From assembly GCA_036559195.1 (NCBI GenBank), contig DATBTN010000045.1, positions 1 through 64,000 of the forward strand: DNA of 64,000 bases, written 5' to 3'. The position numbers and the translations under genes were made by a program. Shown piece after piece: positions 35,903-43,529 of this stretch. Origin of the DNA: Candidatus Baltobacteraceae bacterium. Its GTDB lineage: Bacteria; Vulcanimicrobiota; Vulcanimicrobiia; Vulcanimicrobiales; Vulcanimicrobiaceae. The first letter of the stretch is position 1. Each line of letters opens with the position of its first letter. The notes beneath the pieces are model-generated. The model did no database searches and had not been told where the DNA came from. It was given only the letters and a program-made list of their open reading frames with translations.

Positions 35903-36182
35903 GCGCCTCGGTCGCGACCGGAGCGGCCGGCACGTTCTCGGATGACGCCTCCGAGGGCATCGGCGGTTCGTCGTCGCGGTCCTCCGGCGGTTCGTAGTGC
36001 TGCGCCGGCGTCGGCTCGTTGACGTCGGCGGCACGTTCCATCTCTCGGATGAACGTTTGCGAGGTCGCCTGCACCTCGCGCGTCACCCGGCCGACGGTCT
36101 TCATGATGCCGGGCAGTTTTTCGGGCCCGAAGAGCAATAACGCGAGGACCCCGAGGATCCCCATTTCCGGTACTGAGAACAT
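35865..36182 (-). CDS. tatA: Sec-independent translocase TatA/TatB-family protein
   Basis: 105 aa. Short N-terminal helix after MFSVPEMGILGVLALLLFGPEKLP with the Phe-Gly-Pro hinge, then an amphipathic helix IMKTVGRVTREVQATSQTFIRE and an acidic/Pro/Ala-rich tail. TatA and TatB cannot be separated with confidence. No tatC in the window. Confidence 0.88.
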   Translation of the reverse strand: MFSVPEMGILGVLALLLFGPEKLPGIMKTVGRVTREVQATSQTFIREMERAADVNEPTPAQHYEPPEDRDDEPPMPSEASSENVPAAPVATEAPTAPPPNAATTE

Positions 36183-36241
36183 GCGGTGCCCTCCATTCGG
36201 CAGGGCTCTCCTCCGGCCCCGTGCAAGCTTGGGGTCCGCCC

Positions 36242-36718
36242 GTGAAGATTATCTACACGCGGGGCAACCGGACGGAAACGCTCGCTTCGCTTGCAACGTT
36301 GCGCAAGATTCTCAACCGGTTCGTTTCGCATCGCGTCTTCTATGAGGTCTCGAGCCGCAACAAGCGCGGGCACGAGTTCTATTCTGCTAAAAACATTTTC
36401 GTGGTCGGATCGATCGAAGTCGTCAACCGCGACTATCTCACGATCACCGTTTTCGACGCGCACAATCCCACGCACTCAATCGAGATCCTCAATCCGGCGA
36501 TGATGCGTATCTACGATGAGATGCCCGGTAAGGGTTTCGCCGTTTCGTTTATCAGCGAGAGCGAGGGCGGCGTTGAATCGCGTTGCTACATACGGGATGA
36601 AGGCGAGGACGGCGACGGCGCGCTGCAAAAGACCGCGCTCGAAAAAATCACGCTTCCGCAGCTCTTCGAGTACCTTGAAGAAATTACGTCCGTCGAAACG
36701 AGCTGCTCGAAGCCGTAG
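36242..36718 (+). CDS. Conserved-looking protein of unknown function
   Basis: About 158 aa, soluble, with alternating beta strands and acidic helices; IFVVGSIEVVNRDYLTITVFD and PGKGFAVSFISESEGG are recognisable strands. C-terminal ITLPQLFEYLEEI helix. GTG at 36242 is taken because the longer start adds only unconserved residues; the neighbouring VOC gene starts 2 nt after its stop, so they are likely co-transcribed. Function not recognised. Confidence 0.6.
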   Translation: MKIIYTRGNRTETLASLATLRKILNRFVSHRVFYEVSSRNKRGHEFYSAKNIFVVGSIEVVNRDYLTITVFDAHNPTHSIEILNPAMMRIYDEMPGKGFAVSFISESEGGVESRCYIRDEGEDGDGALQKTALEKITLPQLFEYLEEITSVETSCSKP

Positions 36719-36720
36719 CC

Positions 36721-37128
36721 GTGCGCCTTCTTAGTCACATCGATCTCCGCGTTCGAGACGGGGCCCGCGCGCTGGCATTCTACGACACGTTGCTCGCCGA
36801 GTTCGGATTTCTCCGCGTGACCGAGCCCCCGTTCACCGCCGTAGAGCCAACCTGGCGGCGCGAGCGCTGGGAAGCCAACGACGAGTTCTTCGGATTCATC
36901 GTCGACCCCGAGTTCGTGCCGAACCAGAACCGCATCGCCTTTCACGCCTCGTCACGCGACCAGGTCGATCGCGTTACGGACGCCGCGCGAAAAGCAAACG
37001 CGCGCGACATCGACGGACCGGAAGATTACGGCGGCTACTACGCCTCGTTTTTCGAAGACCCCGATGGCAATCGGCTCGAAGTCTGCTTCCTGACCAAGCA
37101 CGGAGGCCTTCCCGGTAACGCCATCTAA
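36721..37128 (+). CDS. VOC-family (glyoxalase/bleomycin-resistance fold) protein
   Basis: 135 aa. HIDLRVRDGARALAFYDTLL start, WEANDEFFGFIVD, RIAFHASSRDQVDRVTDAA, and YASFFEDPDGNRLEVCF with the metal-binding Glu. Two betaalphabetabetabeta modules. Substrate unknown. GTG start right behind the preceding gene. Confidence 0.85.
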   Translation: MRLLSHIDLRVRDGARALAFYDTLLAEFGFLRVTEPPFTAVEPTWRRERWEANDEFFGFIVDPEFVPNQNRIAFHASSRDQVDRVTDAARKANARDIDGPEDYGGYYASFFEDPDGNRLEVCFLTKHGGLPGNAI

Positions 37129-37226
37129 ATCGCCGCCACCCCTTGTGAGCCTTCGTTATCATGGCGAGCCTTCGTTGTCATGGCGAGCCTTCGTTGGTGG
37201 TGTTGTTTGACGAACGGGTGGAGCGT

Positions 37227-37535
37227 ATGACGATTACGTTGTTATCGTTCGACGGTTGCCCGCACGTTGAATCGACGCTGACGCGAATACGCGCGGCGCT
37301 GAGGGCCGAAGGCGTGCACGCAACGATCGAGCGCGTCGAAGTCGATTCTCCCGAAGAGGCGGTTCGGCACGGATTCCTCGGATCGCCCTCGGTGCGCGTA
37401 AACGGACGCGATATCGAACCCGGGGCCGACGCGCGTCTGGAGTACGGGCTCGCGTGCAGAACGTACGCTTCGCCCGGCGGGATCGAAGGCACACCGTCGC
37501 ACGACCTCATCCGCGCCGCCCTGCAAGGCTCCTAG
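37227..37535 (+). CDS. Small thioredoxin-fold protein
   Basis: 102 aa. SFDGCPHVESTLTRIRAALRAEG looks like a betaalphabeta thioredoxin start with one Cys in place of CxxC; GSPSVRVNGRDIEPG is the cis-Pro loop. Similar short proteins are related to the alkylmercury-lyase/thioredoxin superfamily, but the second Cys is only in ACRTYAS. ATG at 37227 is chosen; upstream are three 20-bp direct repeats (GAGCCTTCGTT). Function uncertain. Confidence 0.6.
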   Translation: MTITLLSFDGCPHVESTLTRIRAALRAEGVHATIERVEVDSPEEAVRHGFLGSPSVRVNGRDIEPGADARLEYGLACRTYASPGGIEGTPSHDLIRAALQGS

Positions 37536-38032
37536 AGTTTGTAGATGGCGTCGATGAGGGCGCCGGGCTCGACGCGAATCGTCGAGAGCACGCCGGGCTG
37601 ACGGACGGCTTCGGCGGCGAGACCCAGCGCCAGTTGTTTGGGGTTGTAGCGATCTTCGACGCGGCGCGACCCTTCCAGAAAGATGCTCAACGAATCGCGA
37701 TTGAGCCAGACCGTATCGCGGCCGTCAGGCGTTTTGAACGCGATCGTGTCGTAGCGAACGAGCGCGGCCTGCTCCTCGTTGCCGATGCGCTCGTCGGGCA
37801 TTCGCGAAACGCCGCTCAAGTCGATCTCCGACGGCTCGATCGCTTCCAAACGATCGCGATCGACGACCGGTGCGAGCACGGGTCCCACGCTCGGATCGTC
37901 CAAGAGCGCGAGCAAGAGCGCGCGCGGCGTGATGAAACGTTCGCGCGCGGCGAGCGTGTTGCGGGCCGCAACTCGCATGACGGCAAGCAGCTCTTCGGCA
38001 AGCGGAATCTGACCTTGTTCGTACACCGTCAT
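37532..38032 (-). CDS. Clp-N-like domain protein, unknown function
   Basis: 166 aa. RVAARNTLAARERFITPRALLLALLDDPSVGPVL resembles the repeats of the Clp N-terminal substrate-binding domain, without an ATPase. The C-terminal part has no known motif. It overlaps the TPR gene by ATGA (38029-38032) and the thioredoxin-like gene tail-to-tail by 4 nt. Function not recognised. Confidence 0.6.
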   Translation of the reverse strand: MTVYEQGQIPLAEELLAVMRVAARNTLAARERFITPRALLLALLDDPSVGPVLAPVVDRDRLEAIEPSEIDLSGVSRMPDERIGNEEQAALVRYDTIAFKTPDGRDTVWLNRDSLSIFLEGSRRVEDRYNPKQLALGLAAEAVRQPGVLSTIRVEPGALIDAIYKL

Positions 38033-38511
38033 TTGCTACGCCTCGGAAAGACGCGTCCCTCCAAGCGGCTCGCCAGTTTCAGCTCGCGCACCGATTCGCT
38101 CGTTCGTCCCAGGCGCTTAAAAGCAATGCCGAGGTTCAAATGCGCGACCGGGTACTGCTCGTCGGCAAGGATGGCGGATTGGTAGTGCGACACCGCGTCG
38201 TCGAGATCGCCATCTTCCAAACACAGATTGCCGACGTTCACGAGTGCGGGCGCGTATCGCGGCTGCAGATCGAGCGCGGCTTGAAACGCGGCGAGGGCAT
38301 CGTCGCGGCGACGCAGGTTGACGAGCGCGATGCCGCGCTTGTTGTGCACCTTCGCGCGTTCGGCCGGCGGTAGCGCGGGGCCGGCCAGAATGGCATCGAA
38401 ACGTGCGAGGGCATCGTCGTACGCGCCGCCTTCGAGCGCGACGATCGCGCGCTCGTACGGCGGCAGCGAGTCCGGACGAAAAAGAGCTTTGAACTTCGAT
38501 AAGTTGAACAC
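38029..38511 (-). CDS. TPR repeat protein
   Basis: 160 aa. About three tetratricopeptide repeats: GIALVNLRRRDDALAAFQAALD, VGNLCLEDGDLDDAVSHYQSAI, and LGIAFKRLGRTSESVRELKLA. No membrane segment. GTG at 38511 is chosen because it gives the short FNLSKF N terminus and does not run into trmD; the longer open frame is antisense to trmD. Its start codon lies only 9 nt from that of trmD on the opposite strand. Confidence 0.75.
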   Translation of the reverse strand: MFNLSKFKALFRPDSLPPYERAIVALEGGAYDDALARFDAILAGPALPPAERAKVHNKRGIALVNLRRRDDALAAFQAALDLQPRYAPALVNVGNLCLEDGDLDDAVSHYQSAILADEQYPVAHLNLGIAFKRLGRTSESVRELKLASRLEGRVFPRRSK

Positions 38512-38520
38512 TGCAGCGGT

Positions 38521-39210
38521 ATGTTCACGATCGACGTCCTCACGCTCTTCCCGGAGATGTTTGCGCCTTTTGTCGGACTCTCGATCGTGGGTCGCGCCGT
38601 CGAGGCCGGCATTGTGGACGTGCGCTACCACCACGTCCTCGACGCGGTCGACGGCCTCGCGCGGGCCGACGACCTGCCGTTTGGCGGCGGAGCCGGGCTG
38701 GTCATGAGAATCGAGCCGATCGCCGTAAGTCTGGATCGGATCTTGGCCCAGGCGACCCCGGGGGAGCGCCGGGTCATCGCGGTCACTACGCCGAGCGGCA
38801 GCCCGTTCCGCCAAGAGACCGCGCGACGCTTCGCGGGGGAGCTGGACCGTCTCGTTCTGATCTGCGGCCACTACGAGGGCATCGACGATCGCTTGGGCGA
38901 GCTCTATCCGATCGAGGAGTACTCGCTGGGCGATTTCGTGCTCACCGGCGGCGAGATTCCGGCACTCGCCATGATGGACGCAACCGTCCGCCTGCTCGAG
39001 GGGACGCTTCACCCCGACTCGGCCTCGGAGGAATCGTTCATGGACGGCCGGCTCGACTACCCCAGCTACACGCGACCGGCGGTCTTTCGCGGGGTCGCCG
39101 TCCCCGAGGTCCTGCTCTCGGGAAATCACGCGGCAATCGCGGCCTGGCGGCGCGAGGCCTCGCGCGCTCGAACCCGGGCGCGGCGGCCGGATCTGAAGAA
39201 CGGCCAGTAA
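38521..39210 (+). CDS. trmD: tRNA (guanine37-N1)-methyltransferase
   Basis: SPOUT methyltransferase. 229 aa. FTIDVLTLFPEMF start, LPFGGGAGLVMR, ICGHYEGIDDR, YSLGDFVLTGGEIPA, and the late YPSYTRPA and LLSGNHAAIAAWRR: all diagnostic of the trefoil-knot TrmD. rpsP and rimM, usually before trmD, are absent; the divergent TPR gene is there instead. rplS follows. Confidence 0.97.
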   Translation: MFTIDVLTLFPEMFAPFVGLSIVGRAVEAGIVDVRYHHVLDAVDGLARADDLPFGGGAGLVMRIEPIAVSLDRILAQATPGERRVIAVTTPSGSPFRQETARRFAGELDRLVLICGHYEGIDDRLGELYPIEEYSLGDFVLTGGEIPALAMMDATVRLLEGTLHPDSASEESFMDGRLDYPSYTRPAVFRGVAVPEVLLSGNHAAIAAWRREASRARTRARRPDLKNGQ

Positions 39211-39221
39211 CACCTCCGCGG

Positions 39222-39250
39222 TTGCGTGCACGTACCGGCCGTGCTAGAAT
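39222..39250 (+). promoter_or_regulatory. Promoter of rplS
   Basis: TTGCGT (39222-39227), 17-nt spacer, TAGAAT (39245-39250). Gives rplS its own 60-nt leader with AGAGAG before the ATG, separate from trmD. Confidence 0.6.
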
Positions 39251-39315
39251 CCGAGGGTTGCCTTGGGCCCTGCCCACTGGCGTGTTCAATATCGCATTCA
39301 TAAAAGAGAGCTGTC

Positions 39316-39666
39316 ATGAACGTCATCGATGTCCTGAACCAAGAGCAGAAAAAAGAGAGCGTCCCGGATTTTCGTTCCGGCGACTCCGTTAAAGTCTACT
39401 CGAAGGTCGTCGAGGGCGGCAAAGAGCGTACGCAGATGTTCGAAGGCGTCGTGACGGTTCGCAAGGGCGGCGGCGCGCAAGAGGCCATTACGGTCCGGCG
39501 GGTCGCGCACGGCGTCGGCGTCGAGAAGACGTTCCTGCTTCACAGCCCGCGCGTCGAGCGCGTCGAAGTGAGCAAGCGCGGCATCGTCCGCCGCAGCCGC
39601 CTGTACTACTTGAGCACCAAGATCGGTAAAGCGGCGCGCATCAAAGAGAAGAAAGCTGTCCGCTAG
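39316..39666 (+). CDS. rplS: 50S ribosomal protein L19
   Basis: 116 aa. [66 protein letters not shown]. Usual length and order. The first signal peptidase begins right after it. Confidence 0.97.
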   Translation: MNVIDVLNQEQKKESVPDFRSGDSVKVYSKVVEGGKERTQMFEGVVTVRKGGGAQEAITVRRVAHGVGVEKTFLLHSPRVERVEVSKRGIVRRSRLYYLSTKIGKAARIKEKKAVR

Positions 39667-39775
39667 CACTCTGACGCCTCTACAACTTCTGGGGCTCATC
39701 GGCGTCTTCGCGATCGCGCGGATCGCTCTGAGCCTGAGGCCCCTTGCGGCCGGGGCAACGAAAGCGACGGCCGTC

Positions 39776-40420
39776 ATGGCGGTACGCGAGTACCTCGACG
39801 CCTTCATCCTCGCCGGCCTCGTCGCACTCTTCCTTATCACGTTCGTACTGCGCGCGTACTTCATCCCCTCGGGATCGATGTTGCCCACGCTGCAGATCCA
39901 CGACGTACTACTCGTCAACGAATTCGGCTATCGCTTTCACGGACCGCGTGACGGAGATATCGTCGTTTTTAAACCGCCGGTTCCGTCGCCCGACGATTTC
40001 ATCAAACGTGTGGTGGCCGCCCCGGGCGACACCTTGCGCGTGCAAGGCGGCACCGTGTATGTCAACGGCCAGGCGACGCGCGAGCCGTACGTCGCCCAGC
40101 GCCCGGCGTACGATCTCGTCGTGAAGAATTACGGCATCTACGTCGACGACGGCGGGAACGGCGATCTCGAACCGCTCGACCCCGCGCAAGCCGACGTGCC
40201 CCCCCGTTCGATGTGGCAAGCGCCCGACCGCATCCCGAACGGCTTCTACTTCGTCATGGGCGACAACCGCAATCAGTCGGACGACTCCCACATCTGGGGC
40301 TTCGCGCAGCTCAAAGGCACGTTTGTGGCCGGGCAACTCGCCCACACCGCAACGGCCGAATTTAGCGGACGCGCGTTTCTCCTGTTTTGGCCCCTCGCCC
40401 GCCTGCGCATTCTACAGTAA
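39776..40420 (+). CDS. lepB: Signal peptidase I, copy 1 (N terminus may begin at about 39671)
   Basis: Cleaves signal peptides of exported proteins. Catalytic Ser in PSGSMLPTL (Ser34) and Lys in DDFIKRVVAAPGD (Lys77), then MGDNRNQSDDSHIWGF. The frame is open upstream, and codons 39671-39773 (LTPLQLLGLIGVFAIARIALSL) match the N terminus of copy 2, but no ATG/GTG/TTG is there, only CTG at 39671. From ATG: 214 aa. Followed at 12 nt by copy 2. Confidence 0.92.
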   Translation: MAVREYLDAFILAGLVALFLITFVLRAYFIPSGSMLPTLQIHDVLLVNEFGYRFHGPRDGDIVVFKPPVPSPDDFIKRVVAAPGDTLRVQGGTVYVNGQATREPYVAQRPAYDLVVKNYGIYVDDGGNGDLEPLDPAQADVPPRSMWQAPDRIPNGFYFVMGDNRNQSDDSHIWGFAQLKGTFVAGQLAHTATAEFSGRAFLLFWPLARLRILQ

Positions 40421-40431
40421 GCGAGCCACCG

Positions 40432-41190
40432 TTGTTAGGATCGATCGCCGTCACTCCAGTCGAACTGCTCGTGCTCGTCGCGATTTTCATCGTCGCCCGA
40501 ATCGTGTTGAGTATCCAGCCGGTCAAAGCGAATTCAAACGGCAAATCGACGGCGTTCGCGCGGGAGTATCTCGATCCGTTCATCCTGGCCGGGCTCGCGG
40601 CGTTCTTGCTGATCACGTTCGTCGCTCGAACGTACTATATTCCGTCGGGCTCGATGATCCCGACCTTGCAGATCGGCGACGTGCTCCTGGTCAACAAGTT
40701 CGAATATCGCTTTCATAAACCGCACGACGGCGACGTGGTCGTTTTTCCGCCCCCGATTCCTTCGCCGGACGACTTCATCAAGCGCGTCATCGCAAGCCCG
40801 GGAGACTCGCTGCATATTGCGGGCGGCATCGTTTACGTGAACGGCAAAGCGCTCAAAGAGCCGTACATCAAGGAGCCGCCCGATTACAATCTCGTGGTGA
40901 AGAATTATGAGGTCTACGTCGACAACGGCGCGGGATTCCAGCCGCTCGACCCGACGCAGGCAAACATTCCGCCAAAGTCCGCCTGGAGCGCGCCCGATCG
41001 TTTGCCGAAGAATTGCTTCTTCATGATGGGCGACAATCGCAACGATTCGGAAGACTCGCATATCTGGGGATTCGCCCAGGACACGGGGTCGTTTGCAACC
41101 GGTCCGCGAGCGGGCCAAGCCGCCGGATTCACCGGACGGGCGTTCGTAATCTTCTGGCCGCTGCGCGACGCGAAGATTCTGTGGCGGTAG
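40432..41190 (+). CDS. lepB: Signal peptidase I, copy 2
   Basis: 252 aa, TTG start (40432); a TTG at 40387 is an alternative but overlaps copy 1. N-terminal helix VTPVELLVLVAIFIVARIVLSI, second helix FILAGLAAFLLITFVA, YYIPSGSMIPTLQIGDVLLVNKFEYRF, DDFIKRVIASPGDSL with catalytic Lys, and MGDNRNDSEDSHIWGF. Very close to copy 1 through the full length, so a recent tandem duplication. 18 nt before copy 3. Confidence 0.94.
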   Translation: MLGSIAVTPVELLVLVAIFIVARIVLSIQPVKANSNGKSTAFAREYLDPFILAGLAAFLLITFVARTYYIPSGSMIPTLQIGDVLLVNKFEYRFHKPHDGDVVVFPPPIPSPDDFIKRVIASPGDSLHIAGGIVYVNGKALKEPYIKEPPDYNLVVKNYEVYVDNGAGFQPLDPTQANIPPKSAWSAPDRLPKNCFFMMGDNRNDSEDSHIWGFAQDTGSFATGPRAGQAAGFTGRAFVIFWPLRDAKILWR

Positions 41191-41208
41191 CGACGAAGCA
41201 CTAACGCC

Positions 41209-41718
41209 GTGCCCCGGCAAATGCACTGGCGCTCGGCCGCAAGCGTAACGCTGCAAATCGCCGTCCTCGGCTTGCTCGTGCTTGCATTCTTCATGCGAAC
41301 CCCGCAAGTCTCGGGGCTATCGATGTCACCCCACATTGCCTCGGGCGAGTTCGTTTTGATCAACACGGTGGCGTATCGCATGCACGCACCCAAGCGCGGC
41401 GAGATCATCGCCTTTCACCATGACGGGCCGACGCCCGAGATCTTCATCAAACGAATCATCGGCTTGCCCGGCGATACCGTGAGCGTGGATCGCGGCGCGG
41501 TGCTCGTCGACGGCCGCCCGCTTTCCGAGCCGTACGTCCGCTATCCCGACGACCGGAGCTTTCCGGCCGTCACCGTCCCCGCGGGCTCTCTCTACGTGCT
41601 CGGCGACAACCGAGCCGACAGCGACGACTCGCGATTTTGGGGCTTCGTTGCCGAAAACCAAGTTATCGGCGAAGCGGTCGCGGGTATCTGGCCGCTCGCA
41701 AACATCGGAGCCCTGTGA
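41209..41718 (+). CDS. lepB: Signal peptidase I, copy 3 (divergent, shorter)
   Basis: 169 aa, GTG start. One N-terminal helix, then PQVSGLSMSPHIASGEFVLINTV (Ser), EIFIKRIIGLPGDTVSV (Lys), LGDNRADSDDSRFWGF. It lacks the insertion found between the two catalytic regions of copies 1 and 2 and is closer to the Gram-positive short type. Its TGA overlaps the GTG of rbgA. Confidence 0.93.
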   Translation: MPRQMHWRSAASVTLQIAVLGLLVLAFFMRTPQVSGLSMSPHIASGEFVLINTVAYRMHAPKRGEIIAFHHDGPTPEIFIKRIIGLPGDTVSVDRGAVLVDGRPLSEPYVRYPDDRSFPAVTVPAGSLYVLGDNRADSDDSRFWGFVAENQVIGEAVAGIWPLANIGAL

Positions 41719-42512
41719 ACGGTACGGAGTTCGAGCAGGTCGTCCAGTGGTATCCAGGCCACATGGTCGCGGCGATGCGCCGGATCGACGACTACATGAA
41801 ATTGATCGACATCGTTATCGAAGTCGTCGATGCGCGCGTGCCCTTTAGCGGCGGCAACCCGATGCTCGATACCATCGCCGGCCAGCGAGCGCGCCTGCTC
41901 GTTCTCAATCGCGAGGATCTGGCGGACCCGCAGATCACGGCCCGCTGGCTCGAGACGCTCGGCGCGCGCCGCCGCGTGATCGCCGTGAACGGCCGCGATC
42001 AGCAAAGCGTCGCCAAGGCCATGGTTCAACTCGCCGCACTATCGCCTTCGGGGCTCGGCACGCAGCGCGCGATGGTCGTCGGCCTTCCCAACTCCGGAAA
42101 ATCTTCGGTCATCAACGGGCTGTTGCGCCGCGCCGCCGCCAAAACGGAAGATCGCGCGGGCGTCACCCGCCAGCTTCAATGGTTTCGCGTTGCGCCGCTG
42201 CTCGAGCTGATGGATACGCCGGGAATTCTCGTGCCGAAGATTCCCACGCACGAAGCGCAGTGGAAGCTCGCGCTCGTCGGGGCGGTGCCGCGCGAGCGTT
42301 ACGATCCCGAGGATATCGTGGGACGGTTTTACGCCTGGTTACGCGATCAGAGCGACGGCCGCACGACGACTCCGGACCTCGAAACGTTCGCCAAGGCGCG
42401 CGGGTTCATGCGCCGCGGCGGCCACGCGGATCTGCACAACGCCGCGCAGTCGTACATCAAAGACTTCAACGACGGCAAATTCGGCCGCGTGAGCCTCGAG
42501 CAACCGCAGTGA
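41715..42512 (+). CDS. rbgA: Ribosome biogenesis GTPase RbgA/YlqF
   Basis: Circularly permuted GTPase needed for 50S maturation. 265 aa. WYPGHMVAAMRRIDDYMKLIDIVIEVVDARVPFSG, G4 NRED, G1 GLPNSGKSS, G3 MDTPGIL. GTG start (GTGA overlap with copy 3 of lepB). Coupled to rnhB by another GTGA. Confidence 0.96.
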   Translation: MNGTEFEQVVQWYPGHMVAAMRRIDDYMKLIDIVIEVVDARVPFSGGNPMLDTIAGQRARLLVLNREDLADPQITARWLETLGARRRVIAVNGRDQQSVAKAMVQLAALSPSGLGTQRAMVVGLPNSGKSSVINGLLRRAAAKTEDRAGVTRQLQWFRVAPLLELMDTPGILVPKIPTHEAQWKLALVGAVPRERYDPEDIVGRFYAWLRDQSDGRTTTPDLETFAKARGFMRRGGHADLHNAAQSYIKDFNDGKFGRVSLEQPQ

Positions 42513-43201
42513 CGCCCAAAGAGCGCAAATCGCGCAACGCCTACGAGCGGGAACGCCGACGCCTGCACCGCATCCACGCGTTCGAGAACGCGGCCCGCTC
42601 GCGCGGCTTCGTGCAGATCGGCGGCGTCGACGAAGTCGGCCGCGGTCCGCTCGCGGGCCCGGTGGTCGCGGCCTGCGTGGTCGCGTGCGAGCCGCTCATG
42701 CTGCGCGGCCTCAACGACTCGAAGCAAGTTCGGCCGGAACTTCGCGAGGAGCTCTCGGAGCAGATTCGTGCCCGCGCGACCGCCTGGGCGATTGGCTTGG
42801 CCACCGTCGAGGAGATCGACCGGCTGAACATCTATTGGGCGAGCGTGCTGGCGATGGAGCGCGCGATCGCACAATTGAGCGTGGCGCCGGAGTATCTGAT
42901 CACCGACGCGGTGCGCATCAAGTCGTTCGAGCGCCCCCAGGAGCCGCTCATCAGGGGCGACGCCCGCAGCGCGATCGTCGCGGCGGCCTCGATCGTCGCG
43001 AAGGTCCATCGGGACCGTCTGCTCGTGGAACTCGGCGCAATCGACCCGCGCTACGGATTTGCCGAACATAAAGGATATGCCACTCCCGCGCACATCGCCG
43101 CCCTCAAACTGCACGGACCCTCGCCGGCTCATCGCTCGGGGTTTTGGCGCGTCCGCGAGGCCCAGCTCGAATTGGACCTGGCAGCCGATGGCCCGCGATA
43201 A
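42509..43201 (+). CDS. rnhB: Ribonuclease HII
   Basis: Removes ribonucleotides from DNA/RNA hybrids. 230 aa. GGVDEVGRGPLAGPVVAACV (active-site Asp-Glu), NDSKQV, LITDAVRI (Asp), AAASIVAKVHRDRL, YGFAEHKGYAT. N-terminal 30 aa are extra, basic and probably disordered. GTG start overlaps the rbgA stop; its 3' end overlaps yraN by 14 nt. Confidence 0.96.
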   Translation: MTPKERKSRNAYERERRRLHRIHAFENAARSRGFVQIGGVDEVGRGPLAGPVVAACVVACEPLMLRGLNDSKQVRPELREELSEQIRARATAWAIGLATVEEIDRLNIYWASVLAMERAIAQLSVAPEYLITDAVRIKSFERPQEPLIRGDARSAIVAAASIVAKVHRDRLLVELGAIDPRYGFAEHKGYATPAHIAALKLHGPSPAHRSGFWRVREAQLELDLAADGPR

Positions 43202-43529
43202 TGGTGCCAAGGGGCGCGATTGCGAGGCGCGCGCGGCGAGCTTTCTCGAGCGATCGGGCTATCGCGTGATGCAGCGAAACGTTCGCCTGCCCGGCGGCGA
43301 GATCGATTTGATCTGCCAAGATGGTGAGATCCTCGTCTTCGTCGAGGTCAAGTCGCGGACCACGAGCCGCTTCGGCTCGGCCTTTTCCGCGGTCGACGCC
43401 CGAAAACGCTCGAAGCTGCGCAGGCTCGCGGCCGATTACGTGCAAATCGTCGCTCCGAACGCCCGCGTCCGCTTCGACGTCGTGGCCGAAGATGGGGACC
43501 GCATGACGCTACATCGGAACGCTTTTTAG
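43188..43529 (+). CDS. yraN: YraN family (UPF0102) endonuclease-like protein
   Basis: 113 aa. GAKGRDCEARAASFLERSGYRVMQRNVR, GEIDLICQDGEILVFVEVKSRTTSRFGSA (the D-x8-E-x-K nuclease-like core), and KRSKLRRLAADYVQ. Same RNase HII-yraN neighbourhood as in many genomes. The ATG at 43188 overlaps rnhB; the kinase GTG overlaps its TAG. Confidence 0.94.
   Translation: MARDNGAKGRDCEARAASFLERSGYRVMQRNVRLPGGEIDLICQDGEILVFVEVKSRTTSRFGSAFSAVDARKRSKLRRLAADYVQIVAPNARVRFDVVAEDGDRMTLHRNAF

Noticed and set aside
37129-37226. Three 20-bp direct repeats (GAGCCTTCGTT) as an attachment or regulatory site
   Set aside because: Too short and too few to support a claim; recorded only under the neighbouring gene.
39671-41718. 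lepB copies as pieces of one broken gene
   Set aside because: Each copy has its own complete Ser and Lys regions and C-terminal part.
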